Assembly (NCBI GenBank): GCA_022822325.1
Contig: JAJEBW010000004.1
Location: 1 to 58,989, forward strand
Direction: 5' to 3'
DNA length: 58,989 bases
Source: Gemmatimonadota bacterium
GTDB lineage: Bacteria > Gemmatimonadota > Gemmatimonadetes > Longimicrobiales > Gaopeijiaceae
Positions 1 to 7,537 of this stretch are shown here, one piece after another (position 1 is the stretch's first letter; each line of letters begins with the position of its first letter). The notes beneath the pieces were generated by a model. It saw only the letters and a program-made list of their open reading frames with translations, ran no database searches and was not told the DNA's origin. A program made the translations under genes and the position numbers.

Positions 1-1
1 G

Positions 2-193
2 TTCGCCTTCGACGATGTCCACGCCTCGGTGCCCGCAAAGAAAATACGGGAGATGCTGACCGACTACTTCGAGGACAATGGACTGGGCACACCACCTACC
101 GCTCGCGCAATCGCCGCAGAGCTGAGGAGACGGGGCTGCAAACCCACCAAAGCCGGCAGTTCAAGACTCTGGCTTGGGTGTAGGCAAGCCTAA
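2..193 (+). CDS. C-terminal tail of a primase/helicase-like element protein (partial)
   Basis: Frame 2 is open from the window edge to TAA at 191-193 and gives 63 residues with no start inside the window. The tail contains PAKKIREMLTDYFE, a TARAIAAELRRRG helix-turn-helix-like stretch, and ends in SSRLWLGCRQA. This layout, a winged-helix-like end with a terminal W-x-G motif, is common at the C-terminus of P4-type or DUF3631/DUF3987 primase-helicases carried by integrated elements; I recognise it by style only. It sits upstream of an excisionase-like gene and an integrase on the same strand, which fits the replication gene of an integrative element extending left of the window. The family assignment is inference and could be wrong. 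Confidence 0.5.
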   Translation, partial: FAFDDVHASVPAKKIREMLTDYFEDNGLGTPPTARAIAAELRRRGCKPTKAGSSRLWLGCRQA

Positions 194-679
194 AAATGGG
201 ACGGTTGGGACGGGTTGGACGCCTCGGTTGGGTTGTGTCGTGGGCGCGCGCGTACGTAACGGAAACCTACGAAACCGTCCCATCCGTCGCGAACCGTCCC
301 AAGAGTGACTTTTTCGCGCCGGATTCGGTCGATCATGCCGGAATATGCCGTGATCCGGCCCCTCCGATGTCGTCTCGGTTGTCGCGAATTCCGGAGTCCA
401 ACAGGCAACCGCGGTCCTCCGGTATCGAAAAGATCCAGCGAAAGCCCGGTGGCCTGTGGATAACGATGTCTCCGGTCCGGACAGGTACATCCTGTTCCGC
501 ACCGGACCCCAAACACCTGCCTTCCACAGGTTCAGTCCCCAATCCATGCGCCGCTCTCCGGCGAGCACCGCGAACGCCCTTTCCCTCCGCTCGCTCTCCA
601 CCAGCCGATTTCACGCTCGCAGTGCGCACCAAACGAGAGAACACCCGATCCACACGACCCCTGACCCGCCAGTCTGATC
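194..679. other. Intergenic stretch of the integrated element
   Basis: This is a 486-bp stretch between the partial primase-like tail and the excisionase-like gene. Open frames run through it on both strands, but they have no recognisable product and look like GC-rich shadows. It holds the TGGGACGGTT/AACCGTCCCA inverted repeats listed separately. No confident promoter was found. Confidence 0.5.
197..301. repeat. 10-bp inverted repeats (TGGGACGGTT / AACCGTCCCA)
   Basis: TGGGACGGTT at 197-206 is followed directly by a second TGGGACGG at 206-213. Exact reverse complements AACCGTCCCA lie at 273-282 and 292-301. The arms are 66-85 bp apart, too far for a simple Rho-independent terminator. They lie just after the stop of the partial element gene. 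They may be protein binding sites of the element or a long-range stem; function unknown. Confidence 0.6.
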
Positions 680-1084
680 ATGACCAGGACCAGTCCACCC
701 TCCATCAGGAAGCTCCCCGCCGCATGGCGGAGGCAGGCCAAGACGCTACGCCGGTACGGCGGCCGGGCGCTCGCCACCGCCCTCGAACGCTGCGCCGACG
801 AACTCGAGGGCACCATCCAGGAACGCGACGAGACCACCCTCTCGCTTACCGACGCCGCCCGCGAGAGCGGATACTCCCGCGAACACCTGGGGCGCCTCGT
901 CCGCGACGGGAAAATTCCCAACGCAGGTCGGCCCGGCGCACCCAGAGTCGAGCGCAGACACCTGCCCCGGAAACGCAAGGACTCGGAATCGCTGTATGCC
1001 TCTCCGCTGGCGCGAGAGCCGGCTCGACGTCAGGTTTCGAGCGTGGGGATCGTGCGGTCCATCATCGAGAAAGGAATCGAATGA
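680..1084 (+). CDS. Excisionase-like helix-turn-helix DNA-binding protein
   Basis: A 134-residue protein. The middle, around residues 55-95, reads LSLTDAARESGYSREHLGRL followed by VRDGKIPNAGRPG and a basic RVERRHLPRKRK. This is the pattern of the MerR/excisionase-type HTH used by Xis proteins and small element regulators. The N-terminal half is a charged helix of unknown role. The stop codon overlaps the integrase start as ATGA (1081-1084), so the two are translationally coupled. That favours a role as a recombination directionality factor or regulator of the integrase. Seen: HTH and coupling. Inferred: excision role. Confidence 0.75.
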   Translation: MTRTSPPSIRKLPAAWRRQAKTLRRYGGRALATALERCADELEGTIQERDETTLSLTDAARESGYSREHLGRLVRDGKIPNAGRPGAPRVERRHLPRKRKDSESLYASPLAREPARRQVSSVGIVRSIIEKGIE

Positions 1085-2244
1085 TGGCACGCACGAAGAA
1101 GAGCCGCCGGAGCTACAGCGCCGGCGAGTGGGGCCGGAACCGGGTGAGGGTCTATCCCGACCCCAAGACCGGCATGATCCAGATCGAGTGGAGCGAAAAC
1201 GGAAACAGGCTGCGCAGGTCGCTCAAGCACCGCGACTGGAACCGAGCCAAGCAACAGGCCGACGAGGTCGCCGCCGGACTCGCCCAGCCGGTGGCCGCGG
1301 ATGTGCCCGACCCCGACCCGGAGCCACTCACCCTGGGGACGCTTTTTGAAATCTACGGTGAGGAGGTGACGCCCACGAAGGCGAAGGCGTCGCGGAAGTA
1401 CGATCGCGCCACGATGAAGATGTTCCTCCGGTTCTTCGGGAACCGTCGCAAGGCCAGGACGCTTTCCCAGCGTGATTGGGATCGATTCATCCGGGCGCGG
1501 CGCGCGGGCTCTGTGGGCGGCGGCCGCAAGGCTGTAGGCTACCGAACCGTCCAACGGGACCTCAAATTCCTGCGCGCAATCCTCAACTGGGCCGCGAGGT
1601 CGCGAGACGAGGAAGGGAGACTCCTCCTGGAGTCCAACCCGCTCCGGGGACTCAAGGTGCCCAGGGAGAAGAATCCAATCCGGGTTCTCCTCACCGATAC
1701 CGAGTACGAGGGGTTGCTCAAAGCGTCGCGACAGATGGACTGGCGGTTCCGGGTGGCGTTGGTGTTGGCTCACGAAACCGGACATCGTATCGGGGCCATT
1801 TGCCAGCTTCGCTGGTCAGACATCGATCTCGAATCCCGGACGATCCGGTGGCGGGGCGAACACGAGAAGACCGGATACGAGCACCTGACTCCGATGACCG
1901 ATTCGGCGAAGGTCATTCTGGTCAATGCACGCAAGCACAACCCCGGAATCGGGGACGCGCCCGTACTCCCTGCACCGAAGAACCCCACCGCGTGCATGAC
2001 CCGGTGGCTGGCAAGCAGTTGGTGGAGCAAAGCCGAGCGGTTGGCGGAACTCGAACCCAAGAAGGGCCGTGGCTGGCACTCGCTTCGCCGCAAGTTCGCC
2101 AGCGATCTCATGGACGCGCCGCTCAAGGTGCTCTGCGACCTGGGCGGCTGGAAGACGGCCATGACGATCCTCCAGTGCTACCAAAGGCCCAACCAGGATC
2201 GTCTCAGGAAGACGCTCGAGGAGTACAGGCAGGTCAATTCCTGA
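1081..2244 (+). CDS. Tyrosine recombinase / site-specific integrase
   Basis: 387 residues, a normal length for a phage or ICE integrase. It catalyses strand exchange between the element and host att sites. The N-terminus (about 1-85) is basic and resembles an arm-type DNA-binding region; a SAM-like core-binding domain follows. The catalytic domain shows Arg in HETGHRIGAIC (about R236), the H-x-x-R box in WHSLRR (about H333, R336), a GGW motif, and the nucleophile Tyr in LQCYQRP (about Y367). The start at 1081 is chosen because it overlaps the upstream gene's stop (ATGA); an in-frame ATG at 1084 is equally possible. The gene ends 56 bp from the 3' end of tRNA-Val, the classical arrangement for a tRNA-integrating element. 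Confidence 0.93.
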   Translation: MMARTKKSRRSYSAGEWGRNRVRVYPDPKTGMIQIEWSENGNRLRRSLKHRDWNRAKQQADEVAAGLAQPVAADVPDPDPEPLTLGTLFEIYGEEVTPTKAKASRKYDRATMKMFLRFFGNRRKARTLSQRDWDRFIRARRAGSVGGGRKAVGYRTVQRDLKFLRAILNWAARSRDEEGRLLLESNPLRGLKVPREKNPIRVLLTDTEYEGLLKASRQMDWRFRVALVLAHETGHRIGAICQLRWSDIDLESRTIRWRGEHEKTGYEHLTPMTDSAKVILVNARKHNPGIGDAPVLPAPKNPTACMTRWLASSWWSKAERLAELEPKKGRGWHSLRRKFASDLMDAPLKVLCDLGGWKTAMTILQCYQRPNQDRLRKTLEEYRQVNS

Positions 2245-2247
2245 CCC

Positions 2248-2273
2248 CAATTTGCCGGAACAATTTGCCGGAA
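2248..2273. repeat. Perfect 13-bp tandem direct repeat next to the integrase
   Basis: CAATTTGCCGGAA occurs twice head to tail (2248-2260 and 2261-2273), directly after the integrase stop and 28 bp from the tRNA. Short direct repeats beside att sites are typical arm-type binding sites for integrase or excisionase. The repeat is seen; the role is inferred. Confidence 0.75.
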
Positions 2274-2300
2274 TCGCCCCCCCAAATCCCGTAAGTCCAA

Positions 2301-2375
2301 TGGGCGCTGACGGATTCGAACCGCCGACCTCCTGCTTGTAAGGCAGGCGCTCTCGACCGGCTGAGCTAAGCGCCC
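2301..2375 (-). tRNA. tRNA-Val (anticodon TAC)
   Basis: Read on the minus strand, the 7-bp acceptor stem GGGCGCT/AGCGCCC closes the molecule. The D-arm contains TAGCTCAG. The anticodon stem CCTGC/GCAGG encloses the loop CTTACAA with anticodon TAC, and the T-loop is GGTTCGAATCC. CCA is not encoded. It closely resembles the E. coli Val-TAC gene in the anticodon and T arms. The 3' end faces the integrase, so the 3' half is the likely attB/attR core. Confidence 0.96.
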
Positions 2376-2694
2376 CCTTGAACTTACACAAATTCACCGC
2401 TCGATGTATGCCATTTGTGTATCCCGGAGCGTGAGACAGATCAGGCGCTCCCAATCAGGAGCCGATTCCCCCGAGCTTCCGACTACCGCGTCTGCGATTC
2501 GCCTTCCAACCCACGGCAAAGCCACGGGGCCCGCTGCCCGCGCAATGCGGATGACGACGATGATCGTGCCGTACGTCGGTTGGCTCCGCCAAACCATCCC
2601 GAGGAAACGGGGCGGCAGTCGCAGTGCCCCGAAGCGTTGGGCGAAGTGTCGGTGAACCCGGAGCTTCGTCCAAACCTGGTCTGTCGGACAACGG
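2376..2694. other. Intergenic, no gene seen
   Basis: 319 bp between the tRNA 5' end and the stop of the beta-propeller lipoprotein gene. It should hold the tRNA promoter (minus strand), but no convincing -35/-10 pair was seen. The short open frames here have no recognisable features. Confidence 0.5.
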
Positions 2695-3918
2695 TCACCG
2701 TCGCACCGTACCCACTCCGATCCGTTGGATATCCAGATCGTCCACTACCTGGACCAGCGGACGACCGTCCGGCAGAAACGTCAGCGGCATCGGAAAGCCA
2801 TCGGGCAATACACCCGCCATGCGCCCATCGGCGTCAAGTAGTAGAATGCAGGTGCCATCGGCGGTGAGCATTTGGACCCACAGGCGGCGGTCTGGACCGA
2901 CTGCCAGCGCCCGGACGATCTGGGGCTGCGGATGGAAGCCGTGTTTCTCGATCGTCTCGGCCGGACCGTCGTCGCAGGGCCCCAAGTATCCCTGGGCTTC
3001 CAAAAACGTGATCGCCTCGGAGCGACTGAGCTCCTGCTCCCCGACTCCGGCCCAGCGGATGCTCCTGACCACCTGGTGGTTGTCCAGCACGTCCACTCGG
3101 AACCCGCCCCAGACGCTCACGGCCACACGAGTTCCCCACTGGGACCACCTGATGCGCGGGGCCAGCGGCTGGTGGAGTCCGAAGGTCATGCTGCATCGCG
3201 GGTAGTACGCTGCGGTGAGGTGGGAGGGCTTCCCCGAAATCACGGCAGTGGTGTCGGGCCCTGCCACGGAGAGCAGGCGGTCAAGGGGGTTCCCGGTGCC
3301 GTAATACTCTTCGCGAGCCCAAACAAGGAGTCCCGCGGGAGTCACCTCGACCTGCCGCAACCTCGTGTATATGACGCCGTAGTGGAACGGGGAGTCGGTG
3401 CCTGCGAGCTGGTCGAGTGTCAGCCGTACCAAGTCTCCCGCACCGTCGTGAACATGGACGTGCCCGTCATCTGCCGCGCTCACCGAAACGGGCCATTCCA
3501 GTTCGCCGGGGCCTTCTCCGCCCCGTCCCATGGTGGACAGCGCCCGCCCCAGGGAATCGAAGACCGTGACCCTGGGCACAAAGGGCTCCAGGACGAAGAT
3601 CCGGCCCTGGGCATCGACATCCACCAACGACTGCCGCACTTCGTGGAAGGTGGCCGGTCCGGAGTCGTCGCCCCCGAAAACGCGAACGGTGTCGAGGGAC
3701 CAGGAAAGCGGCGCAGGTGTGCCGACGTTCGTCACAATTGCAATCCCGGCCGAGTCTGCCACGGTCCTCTCGGAGGAATCGGCCGTGGCGCACGACGGAG
3801 CGGTCGTCACAACGGCTGCCAGGACCCCAGCGATTGTCCGGCCCCTGGCCCGACGACCATGCTTCAGCCGAACAGAGCGTGGCCCAACCTCCCGCGCCAT
3901 GCCTGCTTCGAGGTCCAT
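2695..3918 (-). CDS. Six-bladed beta-propeller lipoprotein
   Basis: 407 residues. After a basic start, a hydrophobic stretch (TIAGVLAAVV) runs into the lipobox-like TAPSC, so export and lipidation are likely. The body contains repeated blade-like segments such as VDVDAQGRIFVLE, SVSAADDGHVHVHD and ALAVGPDRRLWVQ, with FDSLGRALSTMGRGGEGPGELEWP. The GRGGEGPGE motif is a hallmark of the six-bladed beta-propeller (NHL/6-bladed) lipoproteins abundant in Gemmatimonadota and Bacteroidota. Their ligand and role are unknown. An alternative ATG at 3900 would shorten the cytoplasmic N-terminus. The gene stands alone between the tRNA and a DUF805 gene on the same strand. Confidence 0.82.
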   Translation of the reverse strand: MDLEAGMAREVGPRSVRLKHGRRARGRTIAGVLAAVVTTAPSCATADSSERTVADSAGIAIVTNVGTPAPLSWSLDTVRVFGGDDSGPATFHEVRQSLVDVDAQGRIFVLEPFVPRVTVFDSLGRALSTMGRGGEGPGELEWPVSVSAADDGHVHVHDGAGDLVRLTLDQLAGTDSPFHYGVIYTRLRQVEVTPAGLLVWAREEYYGTGNPLDRLLSVAGPDTTAVISGKPSHLTAAYYPRCSMTFGLHQPLAPRIRWSQWGTRVAVSVWGGFRVDVLDNHQVVRSIRWAGVGEQELSRSEAITFLEAQGYLGPCDDGPAETIEKHGFHPQPQIVRALAVGPDRRLWVQMLTADGTCILLLDADGRMAGVLPDGFPMPLTFLPDGRPLVQVVDDLDIQRIGVGTVRR

Positions 3919-4015
3919 GAATCAGGTTCCAATCAACTGTGAGCGCTGCGCTTCCAAGGCAAACGCCGTGCCAGGCGCCCCGGGAAGCGCGAACGCCCCG
4001 AAGCCAACCGACCCG

Positions 4016-4483
4016 TCAACTCTGCGACAGGTGACCCAGCGGATCGGGACCGTAGTCGTTGGGGCCGATGGTGCCCGGCATGAGGAGGAGGACAAGCCCG
4101 AGCCAGATGTTGTAGAGCGGAATCCAGAAGAGGAGGACGTGCCAGCCGGGGCGGTCAAGGTCGTGGAGCCGCTTGACGGTGATGACGAGGGCGGCCCAGG
4201 CGGCGGCGAGAGCGACGCCGATGGCGGGGAGCGCGAAGATGGGGGCGATGATCAGATCCAGGACGCCCAGCGAGATCACCGCTCCGATGACGACAAAGTC
4301 GTCCAGGAGGATGTGCCAGAAGTAGCGGGCGCGGTTGGCCCGGCCCGAGAAGGAGAAGAGTTCGAGGAAGGTGTCCACAGCGTTGTCTCCATGGGTTGGC
4401 GGCCCCCGGTCTCCTTGCGGCCGTGGAGGCGCAGGCTGGCCGGGAAAACCGGTGTTCGGGGGAAGGGTGGGCGTTGCCGACAT
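4016..4483 (-). CDS. DUF805 family membrane protein
   Basis: 155 residues with the DUF805 signature: FSGRANRARYFWH near residue 45, several hydrophobic helices, then VITVKRLHDLDRPGWHVLL and a C-terminal GPNDYGPDPLG. DUF805 proteins (YhaH/YhaI-like) are small inner-membrane proteins of unknown function. ATG at 4483 is used; an upstream TTG at 4492 in frame is less likely. The first 40 residues are a Pro/Gly-rich cytoplasmic tail. The 97-bp gap to the lipoprotein gene downstream shows no clear terminator. Confidence 0.9.
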   Translation of the reverse strand: MSATPTLPPNTGFPGQPAPPRPQGDRGPPTHGDNAVDTFLELFSFSGRANRARYFWHILLDDFVVIGAVISLGVLDLIIAPIFALPAIGVALAAAWAALVITVKRLHDLDRPGWHVLLFWIPLYNIWLGLVLLLMPGTIGPNDYGPDPLGHLSQS

Positions 4484-4735
4484 GATTTGCAAGTTGCAGG
4501 GAATGACTCTCGTCCCCGCAACGGAACGACTACGCGGACCGGGCCGAAAGGCTTCTTGCAGCGCGAAGGCCCGCCTCGAGCCTTACCTTCTTTCCCGACA
4601 TCGGGCCCTTTCTTCCCAACCCGGGCTCGGCCCAACCTCAAAGCCAATCCCGGAAAGCCAATCCCGGACCCGGGCTCGTCGCGACCGGCCAGCCCCCGTC
4701 CGTCGCCGAACCTCTCTTCACTCGTGGAGACGCGC

Positions 4736-5377
4736 ATGACCCCAGCGACCGAGCCGCCCGTCGCCTCCGCCCCCGGCGGCGGCCTCTCCCCCCGGCCCTT
4801 CCACCCCCATTCGAATCACCGTCCGCCGAGATCCGGCCCGCCCCCACAGCGCTCGCCCGCGCGCCCGGAGGGACCGATCCCGCCGTCGCGGCTGCGTCTT
4901 CTGGCCGCCGTCTTCCCCGTCCTCCTCGGCTGCCAGACCCCCACCCCCGCCGCCACCACCCCATCCGCCGCTCCTCCCGCCCCCGCGGCGGCCACCCCAT
5001 CCAACGCTTCCCCCACCACCAAGCGGGACGAGCCCAACACCCTGCACGGCATCTATTCCGAAGCGCAGGCGGCGCGCGGCGCCGAGGTCTTCGACCGGAT
5101 CTGCAGCGAGTGCCACGAGGCCGCCGACTGGACCGATCCCGCCTTCCTGGAGCGCTGGGAGGAGGCGTCCGTCTTTCGCCTCTGGCACTGGGTCTATGAA
5201 CGGATGCCGCACGGCAATCCCGGCACCCTCGCCCGCGAGCAGGTCACCGACGCGCTCGCCTACATCTTCCAGCTCAACGGCCTGCCGGCCGGCCCCGCCG
5301 AACTGGCCTCCGACGACGACTCGATCGACGACTACTGGATCATCTGGAGCCCGAACGATGCGCCCATTCTTCGCTGA
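4736..5377 (+). CDS. Class I-type cytochrome c, probable lipoprotein
   Basis: 213 residues. The heme-binding motif is CSECH (C-x-x-C-H), preceded by AQAARGAEVFDRI. A likely axial Met follows in VYERMPHGNPG, and the domain ends in the VTDALAYIFQLNGLP helix of single-heme c-type domains. It would carry electrons on the outer face of the inner membrane. A hydrophobic stretch RLLAAVFPVLLGC forms a lipobox, but about 50 Pro/Arg-rich residues precede it, so the true start may lie further in. No internal ATG was found. The last 20 bp overlap the start of the M14 peptidase gene, suggesting co-translation. Confidence 0.85.
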   Translation: MTPATEPPVASAPGGGLSPRPFHPHSNHRPPRSGPPPQRSPARPEGPIPPSRLRLLAAVFPVLLGCQTPTPAATTPSAAPPAPAAATPSNASPTTKRDEPNTLHGIYSEAQAARGAEVFDRICSECHEAADWTDPAFLERWEEASVFRLWHWVYERMPHGNPGTLAREQVTDALAYIFQLNGLPAGPAELASDDDSIDDYWIIWSPNDAPILR

Positions 5378-7256
5378 CACCGCCTTCGCCGAACCCGCCC
5401 TCGCCCACCCGCTTCGGCGACGCCCGGACCCGACGGAACATCCGAAATCCCTGGACCCCCCGGACCGCGCAAACCGCTCAGCCCGCGCGAACCGTCCGGC
5501 CCGCCCGGCCCCCTCCGGCATCGCGGCCGCGACCCTCCTCGCGGTCCTCGCGCTCGCCTCCCCCGCCGCCCCGCAGTCCTCCAGCCTCGTCTCGCCCACC
5601 GGCCAGGTCGACTGGAACCGCTTCTACACGGCCGCCGAGACCAACCAGATCCTGCGCGAATTCCACGCGCTCCACCCGGATCTCACCGAGCTGCGCCAGA
5701 TCGGCGAGAGCTTCCGCGGCCAGCCCCTCATGCTGATCGCCATCACCAACGAGGCGACCGGCCCCGCCGCCGACAAGCCCGCGCTCTACGTCGACGGCGG
5801 CATTCACGCGGGCGAGCTCACCGGCTCCGCCGTCGCCACCCACCTGATCGGCCATCTCCTGAACGGCTACGGCGCCGACCCCCGCATCACCGCGCTCCTC
5901 GACGGCCGCGCCTTTTACGTGTGGCCCAAGTTCAACCCGGACGGCTCCGACCTCGCCCTCGTCCACGACCAGTTCCTGCGCAGCACGCCCCGTCCCTTCG
6001 ACGACGACGAGGACGGCGCCGCGGACGAAGATCCCCCCGAGGATCTCGACGGCGACGGCTGGATCACCGAGATCCGCGTCCCCGACCCCGACGGAATCTG
6101 GGTGGCCGACGCGAACGACGACCGCATCATGGTGCGCGACCCCGACATGCAGCGCGCCGGACTGCGCTTTTCGACCATGCGCGAGGGGATCGACAACGAC
6201 GGCGACGGCCGGATCAACGAGGACGGGATCGGCGGACTCGACATGAACCGCAACTTTCCCCGCAACTGGGAACGCGTCCACCTGCAGCCGGGCGCGGGCG
6301 ACTATCCCCTCTCCGAGCCCGAGACGCGCGCCGCCGCCGAGTTCATCAATGCGCACCGCAACATCACCGGGATCGTCGCCGGACACACCTCGGGCGGCTT
6401 CGTCTACCGCCTGCCCTCCGCATCGGCGCCCTCGCTCTTCCCCCGCGACGACCTGGCGCTGGTCCTGCGCCTGGGCGAAGAGTACACGCGCTCGACCGGC
6501 CGTCCCGTCGTCCCCAGCTCCACGCACCCCACCGAGCACCGCTACGGCACGCTGATCTCCTGGGGCTACTGGGACCACGGCGTCATCGGCTGGGTGCCGG
6601 AGTTTTCGCCGGGGCCCGAGGCCTGGGTGACCGACTACGACGGCGACGGCGAGATCAGCGCGGCCGAGGAGCACCGCTTCAACGACGAGGAGCTGGGCGG
6701 ACGCTACTTCTCGGACTGGACGCCCTACGACCATCCGCAGTTGGGGGCGGTCGAGATCGGGGGCTGGCACGCCAAATTCTGGGGACAGAATCCGCCGCCC
6801 GAGTTCCTGGAGGCCGAGACCGGGCCGCAGCTTCACTGGATCCTCCATCTGGCCGAGCAGTCGCCGCTGATCACAGTGAGCGAGCCGGTGGTGACGGCGC
6901 TGAAAGACGGGAACTTTCGCGTGGAGGCGACGGTGACCAACACCGGATTCCTGCCGACCAGCGTGACCGACCGGGGCGCGGTGGGGCGGGAGCGTCCCGA
7001 TGGCGCGGTGGACCGCCGGGTGGTGCGCGCTCCGACGGTGACGCTGACCCACCTCGGGCTGGAAATCGTCGAGGGCAGCGCGCGGACGGTGATTCCGCAT
7101 CTGGCCGGATCGAACGAGTTCCTGCGCGCCGCGAAAGAGCGGTCCCACACGGTGAGCTGGGTGGTGCGGCCGGCGGCGGGCGAGCGCGCCGTGCGGGTGA
7201 CGGCCAGGTCGGACAAGGGCGGCGCCGCGCGCAGCGGCTGGGTGGCGGTCCGGTGA
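5358..7256 (+). CDS. Secreted M14 zinc carboxypeptidase with EF-hand-like calcium loops
   Basis: 632 residues. A hydrophobic stretch IAAATLLAVLALASPAA near residue 60 looks like a signal peptide after a long N-tail. The peptidase domain opens with FHALHPDLTELRQIGESFRG and carries the zinc site HAGE (GGIHAGELTGS, H-x-x-E), then FNPDG and the conserved MNRNFPRNW block. Between these lie acidic D-x-D-x-D-G loops (DLDGDGWITE, DNDGDGRINED, later DYDGDGEISAAEE), each resembling a calcium-binding EF-hand loop. A C-terminal beta-rich domain of about 120 residues ends the protein. The start at 5358 overlaps the cytochrome c gene by 20 bp. Substrate unknown; probably extracellular or periplasmic peptide breakdown. 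Confidence 0.9.
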   Translation: MRPFFADTAFAEPALAHPLRRRPDPTEHPKSLDPPDRANRSARANRPARPAPSGIAAATLLAVLALASPAAPQSSSLVSPTGQVDWNRFYTAAETNQILREFHALHPDLTELRQIGESFRGQPLMLIAITNEATGPAADKPALYVDGGIHAGELTGSAVATHLIGHLLNGYGADPRITALLDGRAFYVWPKFNPDGSDLALVHDQFLRSTPRPFDDDEDGAADEDPPEDLDGDGWITEIRVPDPDGIWVADANDDRIMVRDPDMQRAGLRFSTMREGIDNDGDGRINEDGIGGLDMNRNFPRNWERVHLQPGAGDYPLSEPETRAAAEFINAHRNITGIVAGHTSGGFVYRLPSASAPSLFPRDDLALVLRLGEEYTRSTGRPVVPSSTHPTEHRYGTLISWGYWDHGVIGWVPEFSPGPEAWVTDYDGDGEISAAEEHRFNDEELGGRYFSDWTPYDHPQLGAVEIGGWHAKFWGQNPPPEFLEAETGPQLHWILHLAEQSPLITVSEPVVTALKDGNFRVEATVTNTGFLPTSVTDRGAVGRERPDGAVDRRVVRAPTVTLTHLGLEIVEGSARTVIPHLAGSNEFLRAAKERSHTVSWVVRPAAGERAVRVTARSDKGGAARSGWVAVR

Positions 7257-7537
7257 GGGGCGGATAACCGGAAGCCGGCGGCCGCGGAGCCACGCGCTTA
7301 CGTCACGCACCCCGGTTGGGAGGCCGAACGACGAGAAGCGGAGGAGGGGGAAGGAAGCGCGGCGGTCTTCGCGCGGGACGGTGGCCGCGAGGGGCGGGGT
7401 GGTGTGGGGCGCGGGCCCCGGGGCCGGAGGGTTCAGCTTCAGTGCGCGGCTGCGCTGATCTCCGGGTTGGGCTTCGCCCCCGACCATCCGGGCGTCCACC
7501 AGGAGAACCTTCGCGGCAAATCCGATCAGCCCGCGCC
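7257..7537. other. Convergent intergenic region, nothing recognised
   Basis: 281 bp between the M14 gene (plus) and the leishmanolysin-like gene (minus), which converge here. No tRNA, repeat or strong hairpin-plus-T-tract terminator was found. Confidence 0.4.

Noticed and set aside
2404..2655. 83-residue plus-strand frame after the tRNA
   Set aside because: No homology features, no ribosome site, and an Arg/Pro-rich composition as in shadow frames.
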